A stretch of 64,000 nucleotides of DNA, from the NCBI RefSeq assembly GCF_003028575.1, contig NZ_PYUD01000001.1, positions 1,116,001 to 1,180,000 on the forward strand, written 5' to 3'. The notes under the pieces were generated by a model. It worked only from the letters and a program-made list of their open reading frames with translations. It was not told the origin of the DNA and did not search any database. The stretch is from Halomonas urumqiensis (GTDB lineage Bacteria > Pseudomonadota > Gammaproteobacteria > Pseudomonadales > Halomonadaceae). The position numbers and the translations under genes are program-made. Positions 9,228-17,748 of the stretch are shown in pieces; within the stretch, counting starts at the first letter, position 1; every line of letters starts with the position of its first letter.

Positions 9228-10232
9228 ATGATGAATTCACGAGTGAAGAAACATGGTTTTGCGGGAGTCGCGGTTGTTGGCATGCTGAGTTTTGCTGCCG
9301 TGCCCGCCAGTGCGGAAACCGTGATCAAGATCGCACACCCGAATGTGCCTGATCACCCTATGGGTAAGGGTTTCAGCTATTTTGAGGAGCTCATCGAAAG
9401 CCGCAGTAATGGTGAGTTTTCGGTTGATGTCTATCACAGCAGCCAATTTGGCAATTTTGATAGCGTGGTGCAGGGCCTTCAGACCGGAATGCTCCAGATG
9501 GGCTCAGCATCCACCCCAAACCTCGCCCCTTTTTCCGATGATTTTCTGATCTTCGATATGCCTTTCCTCTTCCCGAGCTATGAGGCTGCGGATCGCATCA
9601 CGGATGGGCCCATTGGCCGCACCGCCGCGCAGGCGCTCGTGGAAACCGGAATCATTGGGCTGGGCTATATTGATATCGGCTTCAGGCACATCTTCAACAA
9701 CCAGCGTCCGGTTCAAACACTCTCGGATGCTGAAGGTCTCAAGATTCGCTCAACTCCCAGCAGCGCGCATATTGCGACCCTGGAATCATTGGGCATGAAC
9801 CCCACCCCCATCTCCTGGAACGAAGTCTATACCGCGCTACAACAGAAAACGGTTGATGGCATTGATATCGATCTCAATCTTGCTTGGTTTAATAATTTCC
9901 ACGAAGTTAACCAGAATTTGACGCTGGTCAGGAGTCTTTATAGCCCTCACTTGGTCATGATTAGTCAAAGTTTCTATGATTCGCTGAGCCCTAGCGATCA
10001 GATCATGGTCACAGAAGCATTTGCTGAAATGAAGCTTTATCAACGCGACCTGATTCGTCAAAACGAGGAAATGATACTCGAGGAAATGGAGAAAGCAGGC
10101 GTCAACATCGTGGAACTAAGCGAAGAGGAGCGTGCTAACTGGGAAGCTGCCACCGAAGGCGTCTACGGTGAATTCGAAGACGAAGTCGGAAGTGACCTGA
10201 TTGAGCGTGCCCGCGCTACAATCGCGCAGTAA
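9228..10232 (+). CDS. dctP: TRAP transporter substrate-binding protein DctP
   Basis: A 334-residue periplasmic protein with a clear signal peptide (residues 1-29, cleaved after ASA) and the DctP/SiaP fold. The segment GLKIRSTPSS contains the conserved Arg that forms a salt bridge with the substrate carboxylate in this family. It would capture a carboxylate-bearing solute in the periplasm and hand it to the DctQ/DctM membrane pair that follows. Two start ATGs are adjacent (9228 and 9231), with AAGG 8 bases upstream. Codon use is more A+T-rich than in flanking genes. The substrate cannot be read from sequence; the neighbouring lyase and amidase suggest a sulfonate or an amide/N-acyl compound. 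Confidence 0.93.
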   Translation: MMNSRVKKHGFAGVAVVGMLSFAAVPASAETVIKIAHPNVPDHPMGKGFSYFEELIESRSNGEFSVDVYHSSQFGNFDSVVQGLQTGMLQMGSASTPNLAPFSDDFLIFDMPFLFPSYEAADRITDGPIGRTAAQALVETGIIGLGYIDIGFRHIFNNQRPVQTLSDAEGLKIRSTPSSAHIATLESLGMNPTPISWNEVYTALQQKTVDGIDIDLNLAWFNNFHEVNQNLTLVRSLYSPHLVMISQSFYDSLSPSDQIMVTEAFAEMKLYQRDLIRQNEEMILEEMEKAGVNIVELSEEERANWEAATEGVYGEFEDEVGSDLIERARATIAQ

Positions 10233-10307
10233 GAAAGGCTGAAGCGCGGCGGCCGACGAATACAGGCCGCCGCACTCTCATGGCACTAGGCTTCATGGAA
10301 TGTGAGC

Positions 10308-10811
10308 ATGAAAATATTGCGCACTTTAGATCGGCTTGAAGAGATACTGGCATCGCTGAGCCTTGCTGTCATGGTGATCCTTATCAGCATGCAGGTTTTT
10401 TTTCGTTATGTGCTTGGTGATTCACTGGTGTGGTCCGAGGAGTTAAGTCGTTACTTACTTATCTGGGCGGTATACATTGGCTGTAGCTTTGCGGCAAGAG
10501 AAGATCGACACCTGGAGGTTACCTTCATCCGATCGCTTTTGGGTCCTCGCGCCAATCGTTGGATCATATCATTTTCCTACATTGTCACGATTGTATTTTG
10601 TGGATTTTGCGTCGTGTGGGGAATCGAAATGCTGCAATTCCTTGGACGAACGGGCCAGCGGACCCAGTCTCTTGGGGTGAGTGTGTACTGGGTCTATCTA
10701 GCCTTGCCTGTGGGAATGACGCTCATGGCGCTTCGTATGTTGCAGCGGCTGTGGATCGTCGGCGTTAAAGGGCAGTTGCCTGACACGACTTCCATCGAAA
10801 AAACGCCTTAA
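10308..10811 (+). CDS. dctQ: TRAP transporter small membrane subunit DctQ
   Basis: About 167 residues with four hydrophobic segments (near 17-37, 50-66, 88-110, 128-148) and the DctQ signature WSEELSRYLLIWAVYIG. This subunit pairs with the large permease in the inner membrane. I use ATG 10308; a GTG at 10302 would add two residues but lies only two to three bases from the GGA ribosome site. The gene sits 75 bases after dctP and 9 bases before dctM, so one transcript is likely. Confidence 0.9.
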   Translation: MKILRTLDRLEEILASLSLAVMVILISMQVFFRYVLGDSLVWSEELSRYLLIWAVYIGCSFAAREDRHLEVTFIRSLLGPRANRWIISFSYIVTIVFCGFCVVWGIEMLQFLGRTGQRTQSLGVSVYWVYLALPVGMTLMALRMLQRLWIVGVKGQLPDTTSIEKTP

Positions 10812-10820
10812 GGGAATTGT

Positions 10821-12098
10821 ATGGACTCCACGATCATCATGATTGCGACAACGCTGTTTGTCCTGCTTGTACTGAGCGTGCCAATCGGCGTAGCCATAGG
10901 GTTGACCGTCGTCGTCGGCATGTTCGCCAGCAATATGCCGGTAACGTTTCTTGCACAGCGTCTGATTACGTCCCTGGATTCCTTCCCGCTGCTTGCGGTC
11001 CCTTTCTTCATCATGGCAGGTGAAATCATGCAGAAAGGCAGTATGGCGCAGCGTCTGCTGGAATTGTCTCGATGTCTGGTCGGCCATATCACCGGTGGCC
11101 TTGCCCAAGTTTCTGTTCTGACTAGTCTATTCTTTGGTGCTCTCAGCGGATCCTCTCCGGCGACGGTTGCGGCCGTGGGTGGAGTGATGATCCCCACGAT
11201 GAAAAAGGAGGGTTACAGCGGCTCCTACGCCGCGGCTGTTAACACCTCCGCGGGATGTCTTGGTGTGATGATTCCTCCCAGCATCCCGCTTATTATTTAT
11301 GGCACGACGGCAGGTGTATCTGTCGGCGATCTTTTTATCGCCGGCATCATTCCCGGGCTCTTTGTCGCCAGCATGCTTATGCTTACGTCTTATATCCTGG
11401 CGCGTTATCAGGGGCATGGTGTCAAGGGTAAGCGCCCTCCAATCATTGAAACGGCTCGCGCCTTCAAGAAAGCATTCCACGCACTCATGGTGCCTGTAAT
11501 AGTCCTCGGTGGAATATACGGTGGTATCATGACGCCAACTGAAGCTGGTGTCGTCGCGGTAGTCTATGCTTTATTGGCTGAAAGTATCTTTCTACGTTCC
11601 TTGAGCCTAAGTAAGCTGTGGCAAGTCATGCGTGGTACCGCGCTGACCACGGCGACTATTTTTCTTCTCATCGCTACAGCATCGGCCTTGGGTCAGATAT
11701 TTCTTTTCAACAATGTGCCTAGCCAAGTCGTCGAATTACTGACAGGTGTGTCAGAAAACAAATATATTCTTATGCTTCTTATTATCCTCATGATGTTGGT
11801 GCTTGGAACGTTCATGGATGCCTTGGCCAATATTTTGATATTGACTCCATTGCTTCTTCCGGTGGCAAAGCAGGCGGGTTTCGATCCGATTCATTTTGGT
11901 GTCATCATGATTGTTAGTGTGGCTATCGGATTCTTAACCCCTCCGGTTGGCGTGAATCTCTTTGTTGGTTGCAATATCGCCAATATCAGCATCGAGCGGC
12001 TCAGTGTTGCTATACTTCCTTTCTTAGCTGCATTGATTTTCGCTCTGCTCGTACTTGCGTTTGTACCGCAGTTGAGCCTTGTGCTGCTCGGTCGATAG
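10821..12098 (+). CDS. dctM: TRAP transporter large permease DctM
   Basis: A 425-residue, strongly hydrophobic protein of the DctM/SiaM family, the Na+-coupled transport subunit with about 12 membrane segments. Family features visible are AGEIMQKGSMAQRLLELS, GALSGSSPATVAAVGGVMIP, MIPPSIPLIIYG and GFLTPPVGVNLFV. AAGGGA precedes the ATG by 5 bases. It forms the operon dctP-dctQ-dctM with the amidase gene 38 bases downstream. Low G+C relative to the rest of the window suggests the group was acquired together. Confidence 0.93.
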   Translation: MDSTIIMIATTLFVLLVLSVPIGVAIGLTVVVGMFASNMPVTFLAQRLITSLDSFPLLAVPFFIMAGEIMQKGSMAQRLLELSRCLVGHITGGLAQVSVLTSLFFGALSGSSPATVAAVGGVMIPTMKKEGYSGSYAAAVNTSAGCLGVMIPPSIPLIIYGTTAGVSVGDLFIAGIIPGLFVASMLMLTSYILARYQGHGVKGKRPPIIETARAFKKAFHALMVPVIVLGGIYGGIMTPTEAGVVAVVYALLAESIFLRSLSLSKLWQVMRGTALTTATIFLLIATASALGQIFLFNNVPSQVVELLTGVSENKYILMLLIILMMLVLGTFMDALANILILTPLLLPVAKQAGFDPIHFGVIMIVSVAIGFLTPPVGVNLFVGCNIANISIERLSVAILPFLAALIFALLVLAFVPQLSLVLLGR

Positions 12099-12136
12099 AT
12101 GAATTTGATGTGTTTCAACCTGAACAGGGGTATGGG

Positions 12137-13507
12137 ATGTCAGCTTTTCCGAGTGATCCTTTGAATGGCGGTCTTGTGGATTTCGCAAGACGATTGCGCT
12201 CGGGTCATATTTCGGCACGGGCAGTGACCGAAGCCTACCTTGCCCGAATTGCTGATCTGAACCCTAAACTGGATGCCTATACTTATGTGGCTGAGGAGCA
12301 AGCCCTGAGAACAGCGGACGCATTGGACCGGCTGTTGTCCGTAGGGATTGACCTTGGACCTTTGATGGGCGTTCCAGTAGCAGTGAAGGACCTTTTCTCG
12401 GTATCGGGAATGCCGACAGGTGCAGGATCAAATCTAGATTTATCAGATTGTATTGGCGCTGAAGGAGCCTTCATCGACTCGCTCAGGAAAGCGGGTTGCG
12501 TGATTCTCGGCAAGACGCGGACCATCGAGTTTGCAGCGGGTGCACAGAACATCATTCACCCGACGCCCTGGAACCCCTGTGATATGGATACGCACCGCAC
12601 GCCTGGTGGTTCCAGCAATGGCTCTGCGGTGGCGGTTGCCGCGGGACTGTGTGGATTCGCCATTGGATCGGATACGGGGGGATCTGTCAGGCAGCCGGCA
12701 GCGTTGTGCGGCATAGTAGGTCTCAAGACCACCTACGGTATCTGGCCATCCGATGGTATCTTCCCGTTGTGCCCATCCATGGACACCGTTGGCCTGTTGA
12801 CCGCCAGCGCCTCTGATGCCTCGGTGGCGTATGCAGCGCTGACTGGCAACACCGTGGCGCCTGACGCTGTACTGGCGGGTGTTCGGCTTGGGGTCCCTGG
12901 GCCGGGTTGTATGGAGTCCATGGATGCTGATGTCGCCGACAGGTATGAAGCATCTCTTCAGCTACTCGAAGCGGCGGGCGTCAGTCTCGTTCCTGTTTCC
13001 TGGCCAACTCAGAAGGAGCAGCAGGAGATCAAAGCGATCTATGCCGGCATGGTGCCCGCGGACCTTCTCACCACCCTTGGCCGCGATCGTTTTCAAAACC
13101 ATCGCCAAGACATTGATCCGGTCGCGGTCAAACGACTGGAAGGAGGGTGGGATCTTCAGGCAACGGAATACATACGTTTAACGCGCCTGCAGGACAAGCT
13201 AGCTACGCTCGCCCACGAACGAATGCAGGGGCTGGATGGAATAGTCGGACCGACTGTTCCCCTTACACCAAAACCGGTGAAAGACGTCAGCGAGAGTGTG
13301 TCGATTGCATCTGAATTTGTCGCGAGAAGTTTGAGCTATACGCGTGCAGCGAACGTCTATGACATGTGCGCAATCACGATACCTGTTTCAGAACCAGTAG
13401 GGGGTATGCCCGTTGGTATTCAGATTACATGCTCCGCAAACGAAGAGATCAGGTTGTTATCGCTAGCGAATGCAATGTCGCCGATTATTTCCACCAGGAT
13501 AGATTAG
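12137..13507 (+). CDS. Amidase (amidase signature family)
   Basis: The frame extends upstream into dctM, but ATG 12137 has AGGGG 6 bases ahead and gives a normal 456-residue amidase. The catalytic triad is intact: Lys84 in VAVKDLF, cis-Ser159 in TPGGSSNGSA and nucleophile Ser183 in SDTGGSVRQPA. The 75- and 24-residue spacings match those of fatty acid amide hydrolase. Such enzymes hydrolyse C-N amide bonds in the cytoplasm. The gene lies at the end of the TRAP operon, so it probably cleaves the imported compound, perhaps releasing cysteate or a related sulfonate for the CuyA-type lyase. That role is inference; a GatA role is excluded by isolation from gatB/gatC. Confidence 0.85.
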   Translation: MSAFPSDPLNGGLVDFARRLRSGHISARAVTEAYLARIADLNPKLDAYTYVAEEQALRTADALDRLLSVGIDLGPLMGVPVAVKDLFSVSGMPTGAGSNLDLSDCIGAEGAFIDSLRKAGCVILGKTRTIEFAAGAQNIIHPTPWNPCDMDTHRTPGGSSNGSAVAVAAGLCGFAIGSDTGGSVRQPAALCGIVGLKTTYGIWPSDGIFPLCPSMDTVGLLTASASDASVAYAALTGNTVAPDAVLAGVRLGVPGPGCMESMDADVADRYEASLQLLEAAGVSLVPVSWPTQKEQQEIKAIYAGMVPADLLTTLGRDRFQNHRQDIDPVAVKRLEGGWDLQATEYIRLTRLQDKLATLAHERMQGLDGIVGPTVPLTPKPVKDVSESVSIASEFVARSLSYTRAANVYDMCAITIPVSEPVGGMPVGIQITCSANEEIRLLSLANAMSPIISTRID

Positions 13508-13574
13508 AAATATTTATATTGATGTTCTACGAGTGTGGTGTTTTTTTCTCGAGTTTAGGGTTTTGTTAAGAACA

Positions 13575-13601
13575 TTGATGGATCCTCTTTAGTTGTATTA
13601 T
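13575..13601 (+). promoter_or_regulatory. Possible promoter of the exporter gene
   Basis: TTGATG (13575-13580) and TATTAT (13596-13601) are separated by 15 bases, about 95 bases upstream of the SuyZ-type exporter. The 188-base gap after the amidase is A+T-rich, with a T7 run near 13542-13550 but no clear stem before it. The exporter may therefore have its own promoter as well as read-through from the TRAP operon. Spacing is short, so confidence is limited. Confidence 0.35.
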
Positions 13602-13695
13602 CTCATTCTCCTTGCGTGAATGTTCGCATGGTTCGGCCACTGCCGAGCCATGGCATTGCTTACGCGATTCACGGGATGCGACCGGAGACATACCG

Positions 13696-14751
13696 ATGAA
13701 ATCACGTGCTTTTGCCACGCCACTTGCCAGCCTGCGGTCGTTCTATCACGGCTCCTTCGGCCACTATCGCAATGTCGGTCGCGGGCTGCTGGTATGCGTG
13801 ACCATCGCCTTGGCGACCACCTTCATCGCCGATCACTACGGCGGCCCGACCCTGCTCTATGCCTTGTTGTTCGGCATGTCGCTGCACTTTCTCAGTGAAG
13901 AGGGACGCTGTCGGGAGGGTATAGAATTTGCCGCGCGCACGGTGCTTCGCCTAGGCGTGGCATTGTTGGGGGCACGAATGACCCTGGAGCAGGTGGGTGA
14001 CCTTGGCGTTGCACCGGTGCTGACAGTGATCGTCTCTGTCACACTGATTATCGCGCTGGGGGCGGTGCTTGCGAGGGTGCTTGGCCTGCCACGCGAGTTC
14101 GGGTTGTTGACCGGCGGTGCAGTGGGGATTTGTGGTGCCTCGGCGGCGTTGGCCCTGTCGGCGGTGATGCCACGCAATGACACCACCGAGCGCAATACCA
14201 TCCTTACCGTAGTGGGCGTGACCACGCTCTCGACCATGGCCATGGTGCTCTACCCGCTGATTGCCGGCGCCTTGTCCCTGGCCGATACCCAGGCCGGCAT
14301 TTTTCTGGGCGGTACCATCCATGATGTCGCACAGGTCGTGGGCGCCGGTTACATGATCTCTGAGGAAACAGGTGACGTGTCCACGCTGGTCAAGCTGGTG
14401 CGCGTGGCCATGCTGGTACCGGTGGTCATGGTATTCATGTGGCTGTTTCGCGCCTCGCGCAAGGACGCGGGCGAGACATCGCGGATGCCCTTGTTGCCAA
14501 GCTTTCTGGTGGGCTTCGTGTTGCTGGTGGTGATCAACAGCCTCGGCCTCATTCCGAACCCGGTGAACGAGGCGATGACCACGCTGTCACGCTGGTGCCT
14601 GGTCACGGCCATTGCCGCGCTGGGCATCAAGACCTCCTTTCAGAAGCTCGCCGTGGTGGGGTGGAAGCCGGTGATCCTGATGGTGCTGGAAACTCTGTTA
14701 CTGCTGGGCTTCGTGCTTGGTGTGGTGGTGTTCGGCGGGCTTGGCACTTGA
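13696..14751 (+). CDS. SuyZ/YeiH-type putative sulfate/sulfite exporter
   Basis: The 351-residue protein has about ten membrane segments and belongs to the YeiH/COG2855 (PF03601) family. Typical segments are GMSLHFLSEEGRCREGIEFA, GGAVGICGASAALALSAVMP and FLGGTIHDVAQVVGAGYMIS. Members encoded beside sulfonate-degradation genes (SuyZ) are proposed to export sulfate or sulfite released by desulfonation. Start ATG 13696 has CCGGAG upstream; an earlier in-frame ATG at 13612 lacks one and adds an unlikely polar extension. Location after the CuyA-type lyase, TRAP and amidase genes supports export of the sulfite or sulfate product. G+C returns to the window norm here. Confidence 0.85.
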   Translation: MKSRAFATPLASLRSFYHGSFGHYRNVGRGLLVCVTIALATTFIADHYGGPTLLYALLFGMSLHFLSEEGRCREGIEFAARTVLRLGVALLGARMTLEQVGDLGVAPVLTVIVSVTLIIALGAVLARVLGLPREFGLLTGGAVGICGASAALALSAVMPRNDTTERNTILTVVGVTTLSTMAMVLYPLIAGALSLADTQAGIFLGGTIHDVAQVVGAGYMISEETGDVSTLVKLVRVAMLVPVVMVFMWLFRASRKDAGETSRMPLLPSFLVGFVLLVVINSLGLIPNPVNEAMTTLSRWCLVTAIAALGIKTSFQKLAVVGWKPVILMVLETLLLLGFVLGVVVFGGLGT

Positions 14752-14870
14752 TACGGACGGATGGCCAGGCTTTTCTGGGCGATGGAAATCGGTTACATCT
14801 ATGTCCATGAATTTGCGCCTGGGCTGAGCCCCTCAGCGTTTCGTTCCAACCCCTTGACTTCAAGGCATCC

Positions 14871-15353
14871 ATGCTCGATTTCCTCATCCTCTCCGTGTTG
14901 ATTGGTGCTGGCGCCACTGCGTTTCTCGATTTGTGGAACCTGTTGTTAAATCGCCTGTTTCGCTTGCCTTTGCCACCCTGGCATCTTGTCGGGCGCTGGT
15001 TCGCGGGACTGGGGAGGGGGCAGTTAAAACATCGGCAGGGCATCGCCGAATCGCCAGAGGTTCCGGGGGAGCTGGCCATCGGGTGGCTGGGCCACTACCT
15101 GGTGGGCGCGCTGTTCGCGGCTATCGTGCTTGTCATCTGGGGTGTCGAGTGGGCGGCGGCACCGACCTTTCTTCCGGCACTGATCGTCGGGCTTGTCACC
15201 GTCGGGGCAGGGTGGTTCATCCTGCAACCCGGCATGGGCGTCGGCGTGGCCTGTTCGGGGGCCGCCAGGCCCTGGCTTGCCAGGGTGTTGAACGTGGCCG
15301 GGCACGTGGTGTTCGCCATCGGGTTATATGTGACCGCTGTGGTTATCGGGTAG
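14871..15353 (+). CDS. DUF2938 family membrane protein
   Basis: A 160-residue protein with four hydrophobic stretches (about 3-22, 73-94, 97-120, 138-158) and the DUF2938 pattern, including GRWFAGLGRGQL, GWLGHYLVGALFA and FILQPGMGVGVACS. Function of the family is unknown; it is an inner-membrane protein. AAGG lies about 6 bases before the ATG. It stands alone on the plus strand, converging with the DUF3047 gene at 15412. Between them an exact 13-base direct repeat, CGTCACAGATGAA, occurs at 15379-15391 and 15395-15407. Confidence 0.8.
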   Translation: MLDFLILSVLIGAGATAFLDLWNLLLNRLFRLPLPPWHLVGRWFAGLGRGQLKHRQGIAESPEVPGELAIGWLGHYLVGALFAAIVLVIWGVEWAAAPTFLPALIVGLVTVGAGWFILQPGMGVGVACSGAARPWLARVLNVAGHVVFAIGLYVTAVVIG

Positions 15354-15411
15354 CCGAGGGAGGCGAGACGCAGGGATTCGTCACAGATGAAGCCCGTCAC
15401 AGATGAACCCA

Positions 15412-16074
15412 TCAGGGGCAGTCGGGAGGCTCGGCGCTGGCCGAAAAGCCGAGATGGCTGAACCAGGCGGTGGCGTCCACACCGGCATTGTCGCCATCGC
15501 TCATCAACGCCAGACCATCGATGTGGGTGACACCTTCGCCAAACAAGGTCGTGAAATCTTCGCGGACATCGCGCACTTCCGCTACCCACTCATCCACCTG
15601 AGAATTACCGCTTCGCAGCGCCAGCAGGTGTGCCCGCGAGGTGAACGCGTTGGGCCAATCCGCCCCTTGAGGTTGGTTGGATGCCCATCCGTAGTTCACC
15701 GACTGTACCTGCCAGGGCAGCAGGCCGGTCTTGCGCGCCACATAGACGCGTGCTGGATAGTCATCCCCCGCTTTGGTGGTTTCGTCGAGGCCGGCATGCG
15801 TGCCGGAAACTCGCCAGCACCAGTGCAGGTAGGGCGTGCGTTCGAGGTCGACCTCGCGTTCAAGGTATTTGGCCGATGCCTGTCCGCGAGACCTGGCCTG
15901 AAGCACCTGTTGCCCGTCACGTGTCACCAGCTGGTACTGAGTCTCGCCCGAAAAGGAGCGTGTCGGCCAGTCGATGATCTGCTCGGCGGAGAAGTAGGGC
16001 TCGCTCGCCAGGCTGTACAGACTCCAGGCTCCCAGTAGCAGGCCTGTAACCACAAGGTGAGAAGAGTTCGGCAC
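15412..16074 (-). CDS. DUF3047 family exported protein
   Basis: A 220-residue protein with an N-terminal hydrophobic signal (about residues 8-23, likely cut near SLA) and the DUF3047 domain, marked by YLHWCWRVS, KAGDDYPARVYV and YGWAS. The domain's function is not known; it resembles a beta-sandwich periplasmic protein. The start is GTG 16074, with GAGG 5 bases ahead; no ATG fits. It follows the anti-sigma gene on the same strand after 133 bases. Confidence 0.8.
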   Translation of the reverse strand: MPNSSHLVVTGLLLGAWSLYSLASEPYFSAEQIIDWPTRSFSGETQYQLVTRDGQQVLQARSRGQASAKYLEREVDLERTPYLHWCWRVSGTHAGLDETTKAGDDYPARVYVARKTGLLPWQVQSVNYGWASNQPQGADWPNAFTSRAHLLALRSGNSQVDEWVAEVRDVREDFTTLFGEGVTHIDGLALMSDGDNAGVDATAWFSHLGFSASAEPPDCP

Positions 16075-16207
16075 GGTGCCTCACTGTTGAAAATGGTAAT
16101 GGATGAATAGCCGGAACAGGAGAGCCGCGAGATGACATTGGTCAAGGTAGTCGATCATGCCGCCGAAGCCGCCGGGGACTGATCGGCGGCGGGTATCGCC
16201 ATCTTGA

Positions 16208-16414
16208 TTAGCGTGTATGGTCGGTTTCTGTGCTTTTTTCGATATCAGCCTCGAAGCGTGAACCGACCTCATGGAGCAGAGTGAACTGCTTGTCGCATTG
16301 GCGGCAGGCGTGGCACATCATCAGATGCAGTTTGAGGGACACGCGTTCCTGAAAGGTCAGCGAGCGGTCCTGTTTGAGCGACATCAATTTCGTTGCTTCA
16401 CGACACTTGTTCAT
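16208..16414 (-). CDS. Short zinc-finger anti-sigma factor
   Basis: A 68-residue cytoplasmic protein with the zf-HC2 pattern: Cys4 near the N-terminus, then LMMCHACRQC around residues 31-40. There is no membrane segment. It starts two bases after the stop of the ECF sigma gene, with the AAGGAGG ribosome site inside the sigma coding end, indicating translational coupling. By family and position it should bind and hold the adjacent sigma factor, possibly responding to redox or metal state through its Cys-His cluster. The longer frame reaching 16657 overlaps the sigma gene and is not real. Confidence 0.8.
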   Translation of the reverse strand: MNKCREATKLMSLKQDRSLTFQERVSLKLHLMMCHACRQCDKQFTLLHEVGSRFEADIEKSTETDHTR

Positions 16415-16416
16415 GC

Positions 16417-17025
16417 CTATTCCTCCTTCAGCCAGCCTTTCTCGAGGCAGGTGCGTAGGCGCAGTCGGGCACGATGGAGAATCACCCAGCAGTTGTTCTC
16501 CTTGATGCCAACCTCCCGGCAGATATCTTCGGTGGAAAGCCCCATCAGCTCGCGCAGCGAGAAGACCCTGGCCACGTTGTCGGGCAGCGCGATCATGCAG
16601 GCGTCGAAGACCTGCCAGAAATGGTCGCTTTCGAGGATGGCGTCGGGTTGTCCCCAAGACACCGGGCGCTCGTGGCGATGCCAGTGGCCACTCTGCTGGA
16701 ACAGACGATCGAGCGTGTCATCGTCCGGCTCCGCTTCAAGAGGTTGCCAGCGCCCCTGGCGTTTCTGGGCTCGCAAGCCGTCCAGAATCTTGTACTTGAG
16801 GATGCCGAACACCCAGGTCTCGTAGCCCGAGCGCCCGGCAAAACTGTCATCCTTCTCGATGGCGGCCATCAGCGCCTCCTGTACCGCATCCTCGGCCATT
16901 GCGTTGTCGCGCAGCTGCATCCGGGCGAAGGAGAGCAATCTCGGGCGTACGGCGGCCAGGCGTTCCATTCGGTGGCTGGCGTCGGGTTTCCCATCCCCGT
17001 GTCCTGGGGGCGGCGTATCCGTCAT
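16417..17025 (-). CDS. ECF-type RNA polymerase sigma factor
   Basis: A 202-residue sigma-70 family protein: region 2 about residues 25-95 (LLSFARMQLRDNAMAEDAVQEALMAAIEK, given in part; YETWVFGILKYKILD) and region 4 about 135-195 (LPDNVARVFSLRELMGLSTEDI). A GGAG lies 6 bases before the ATG. It is followed by a two-base gap and a small zinc-finger anti-sigma gene, so the pair is one regulatory unit, likely autoregulated. The stimulus is unknown; sigma factors paired with short cytoplasmic zf-HC2 partners often respond to oxidative or metal stress. Confidence 0.9.
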   Translation of the reverse strand: MTDTPPPGHGDGKPDASHRMERLAAVRPRLLSFARMQLRDNAMAEDAVQEALMAAIEKDDSFAGRSGYETWVFGILKYKILDGLRAQKRQGRWQPLEAEPDDDTLDRLFQQSGHWHRHERPVSWGQPDAILESDHFWQVFDACMIALPDNVARVFSLRELMGLSTEDICREVGIKENNCWVILHRARLRLRTCLEKGWLKEE

Positions 17026-17262
17026 TAAGGCTCCATCAGCATGGGGTGGTAGTGAGTCGGTGAGGGGCAGGCATCATTACACCCTTACGCAAAGTCGTTT
17101 GCAAAGGCGCTGCCTGGGCAAGCTTCTCGCGATGTGACACATGACGATCGGTGGCCACGACCCATCATGAGAGTCGCCAGGCCATTGGGAGCGGGCGTCA
17201 ACTGGGGTAAGCTGCGACTTACGCTGAAGGAAGGCGCCCCATTGATTCACTGGAGAATACCC

Positions 17263-17688
17263 ATGCCGCTTCGTTCCTTGCTGGCCGCCGCCCTGCTGGC
17301 GCTGCCGCTTGTCGCTGTCGCCGAGACCCCCAACATCGAACCGGGGATGTGGGAGTTTACCAGCACGACGTCCGTGCAGGGCGAGATGCCAATCCCGGAT
17401 CAGACCGATACCCATCAGGAATGCATTGCCCAGGGTGACCTGGATGATGCCGACTTCCAGTTCCTTGAAGTGGAAGAGGACTGCGAGTTGCTGGAACACA
17501 ACGTGACCGCCGATGGGGTCGACTATCAGATGGTATGTCGCGCCGAAGGTGGCGAGGCAAACATCGACGGTCGCATGGATTTCCTCGGCGAGCGTACCGA
17601 AGGCACCGTGCAGATTCTGGTCGATTCGCCCATGGGTGCCATGGAAATGCACACCGAGGTTGATGGGCAGCGGATCGGCGAGTGCTGA
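17263..17688 (+). CDS. DUF3617 family periplasmic protein
   Basis: A 141-residue protein with a signal peptide (MPLRSLLAAALLALPLVAVA) followed by NIEPGMWEFTSTT, the hallmark opening of DUF3617 proteins. Cys residues near 56, 75 and 96 may form disulfides in the periplasm. Start ATG 17263 has GGAG 9 bases upstream; the longer frame from 17134 has no signal. Function of the family is unknown. A strong terminator follows directly. Confidence 0.8.
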   Translation: MPLRSLLAAALLALPLVAVAETPNIEPGMWEFTSTTSVQGEMPIPDQTDTHQECIAQGDLDDADFQFLEVEEDCELLEHNVTADGVDYQMVCRAEGGEANIDGRMDFLGERTEGTVQILVDSPMGAMEMHTEVDGQRIGEC

Positions 17689-17711
17689 TCGATTCAGCCC
17701 TCGTGAAAGTT

Positions 17712-17739
17712 CAGAAAGCCGCCAGTTGGCGGCTTTCTG
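17712..17739. terminator. Bidirectional intrinsic terminator
   Basis: CAGAAAGCCGCC (17712-17723), loop AGTT, and GGCGGCTTTCTG (17728-17739) form a perfect 12-pair stem. The stem base is A-rich on one side and T-rich on the other, so it can stop transcripts from both strands. It sits between the converging DUF3617 and RND permease genes. Confidence 0.9.
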
Positions 17740-17748
17740 CTGTCAGGG

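Noticed and set aside
13612-13695. Upstream ATG of the SuyZ-type exporter frame
   Set aside because: It adds a polar Cys/His-rich extension without a ribosome site; ATG 13696 has one and begins as family members do.
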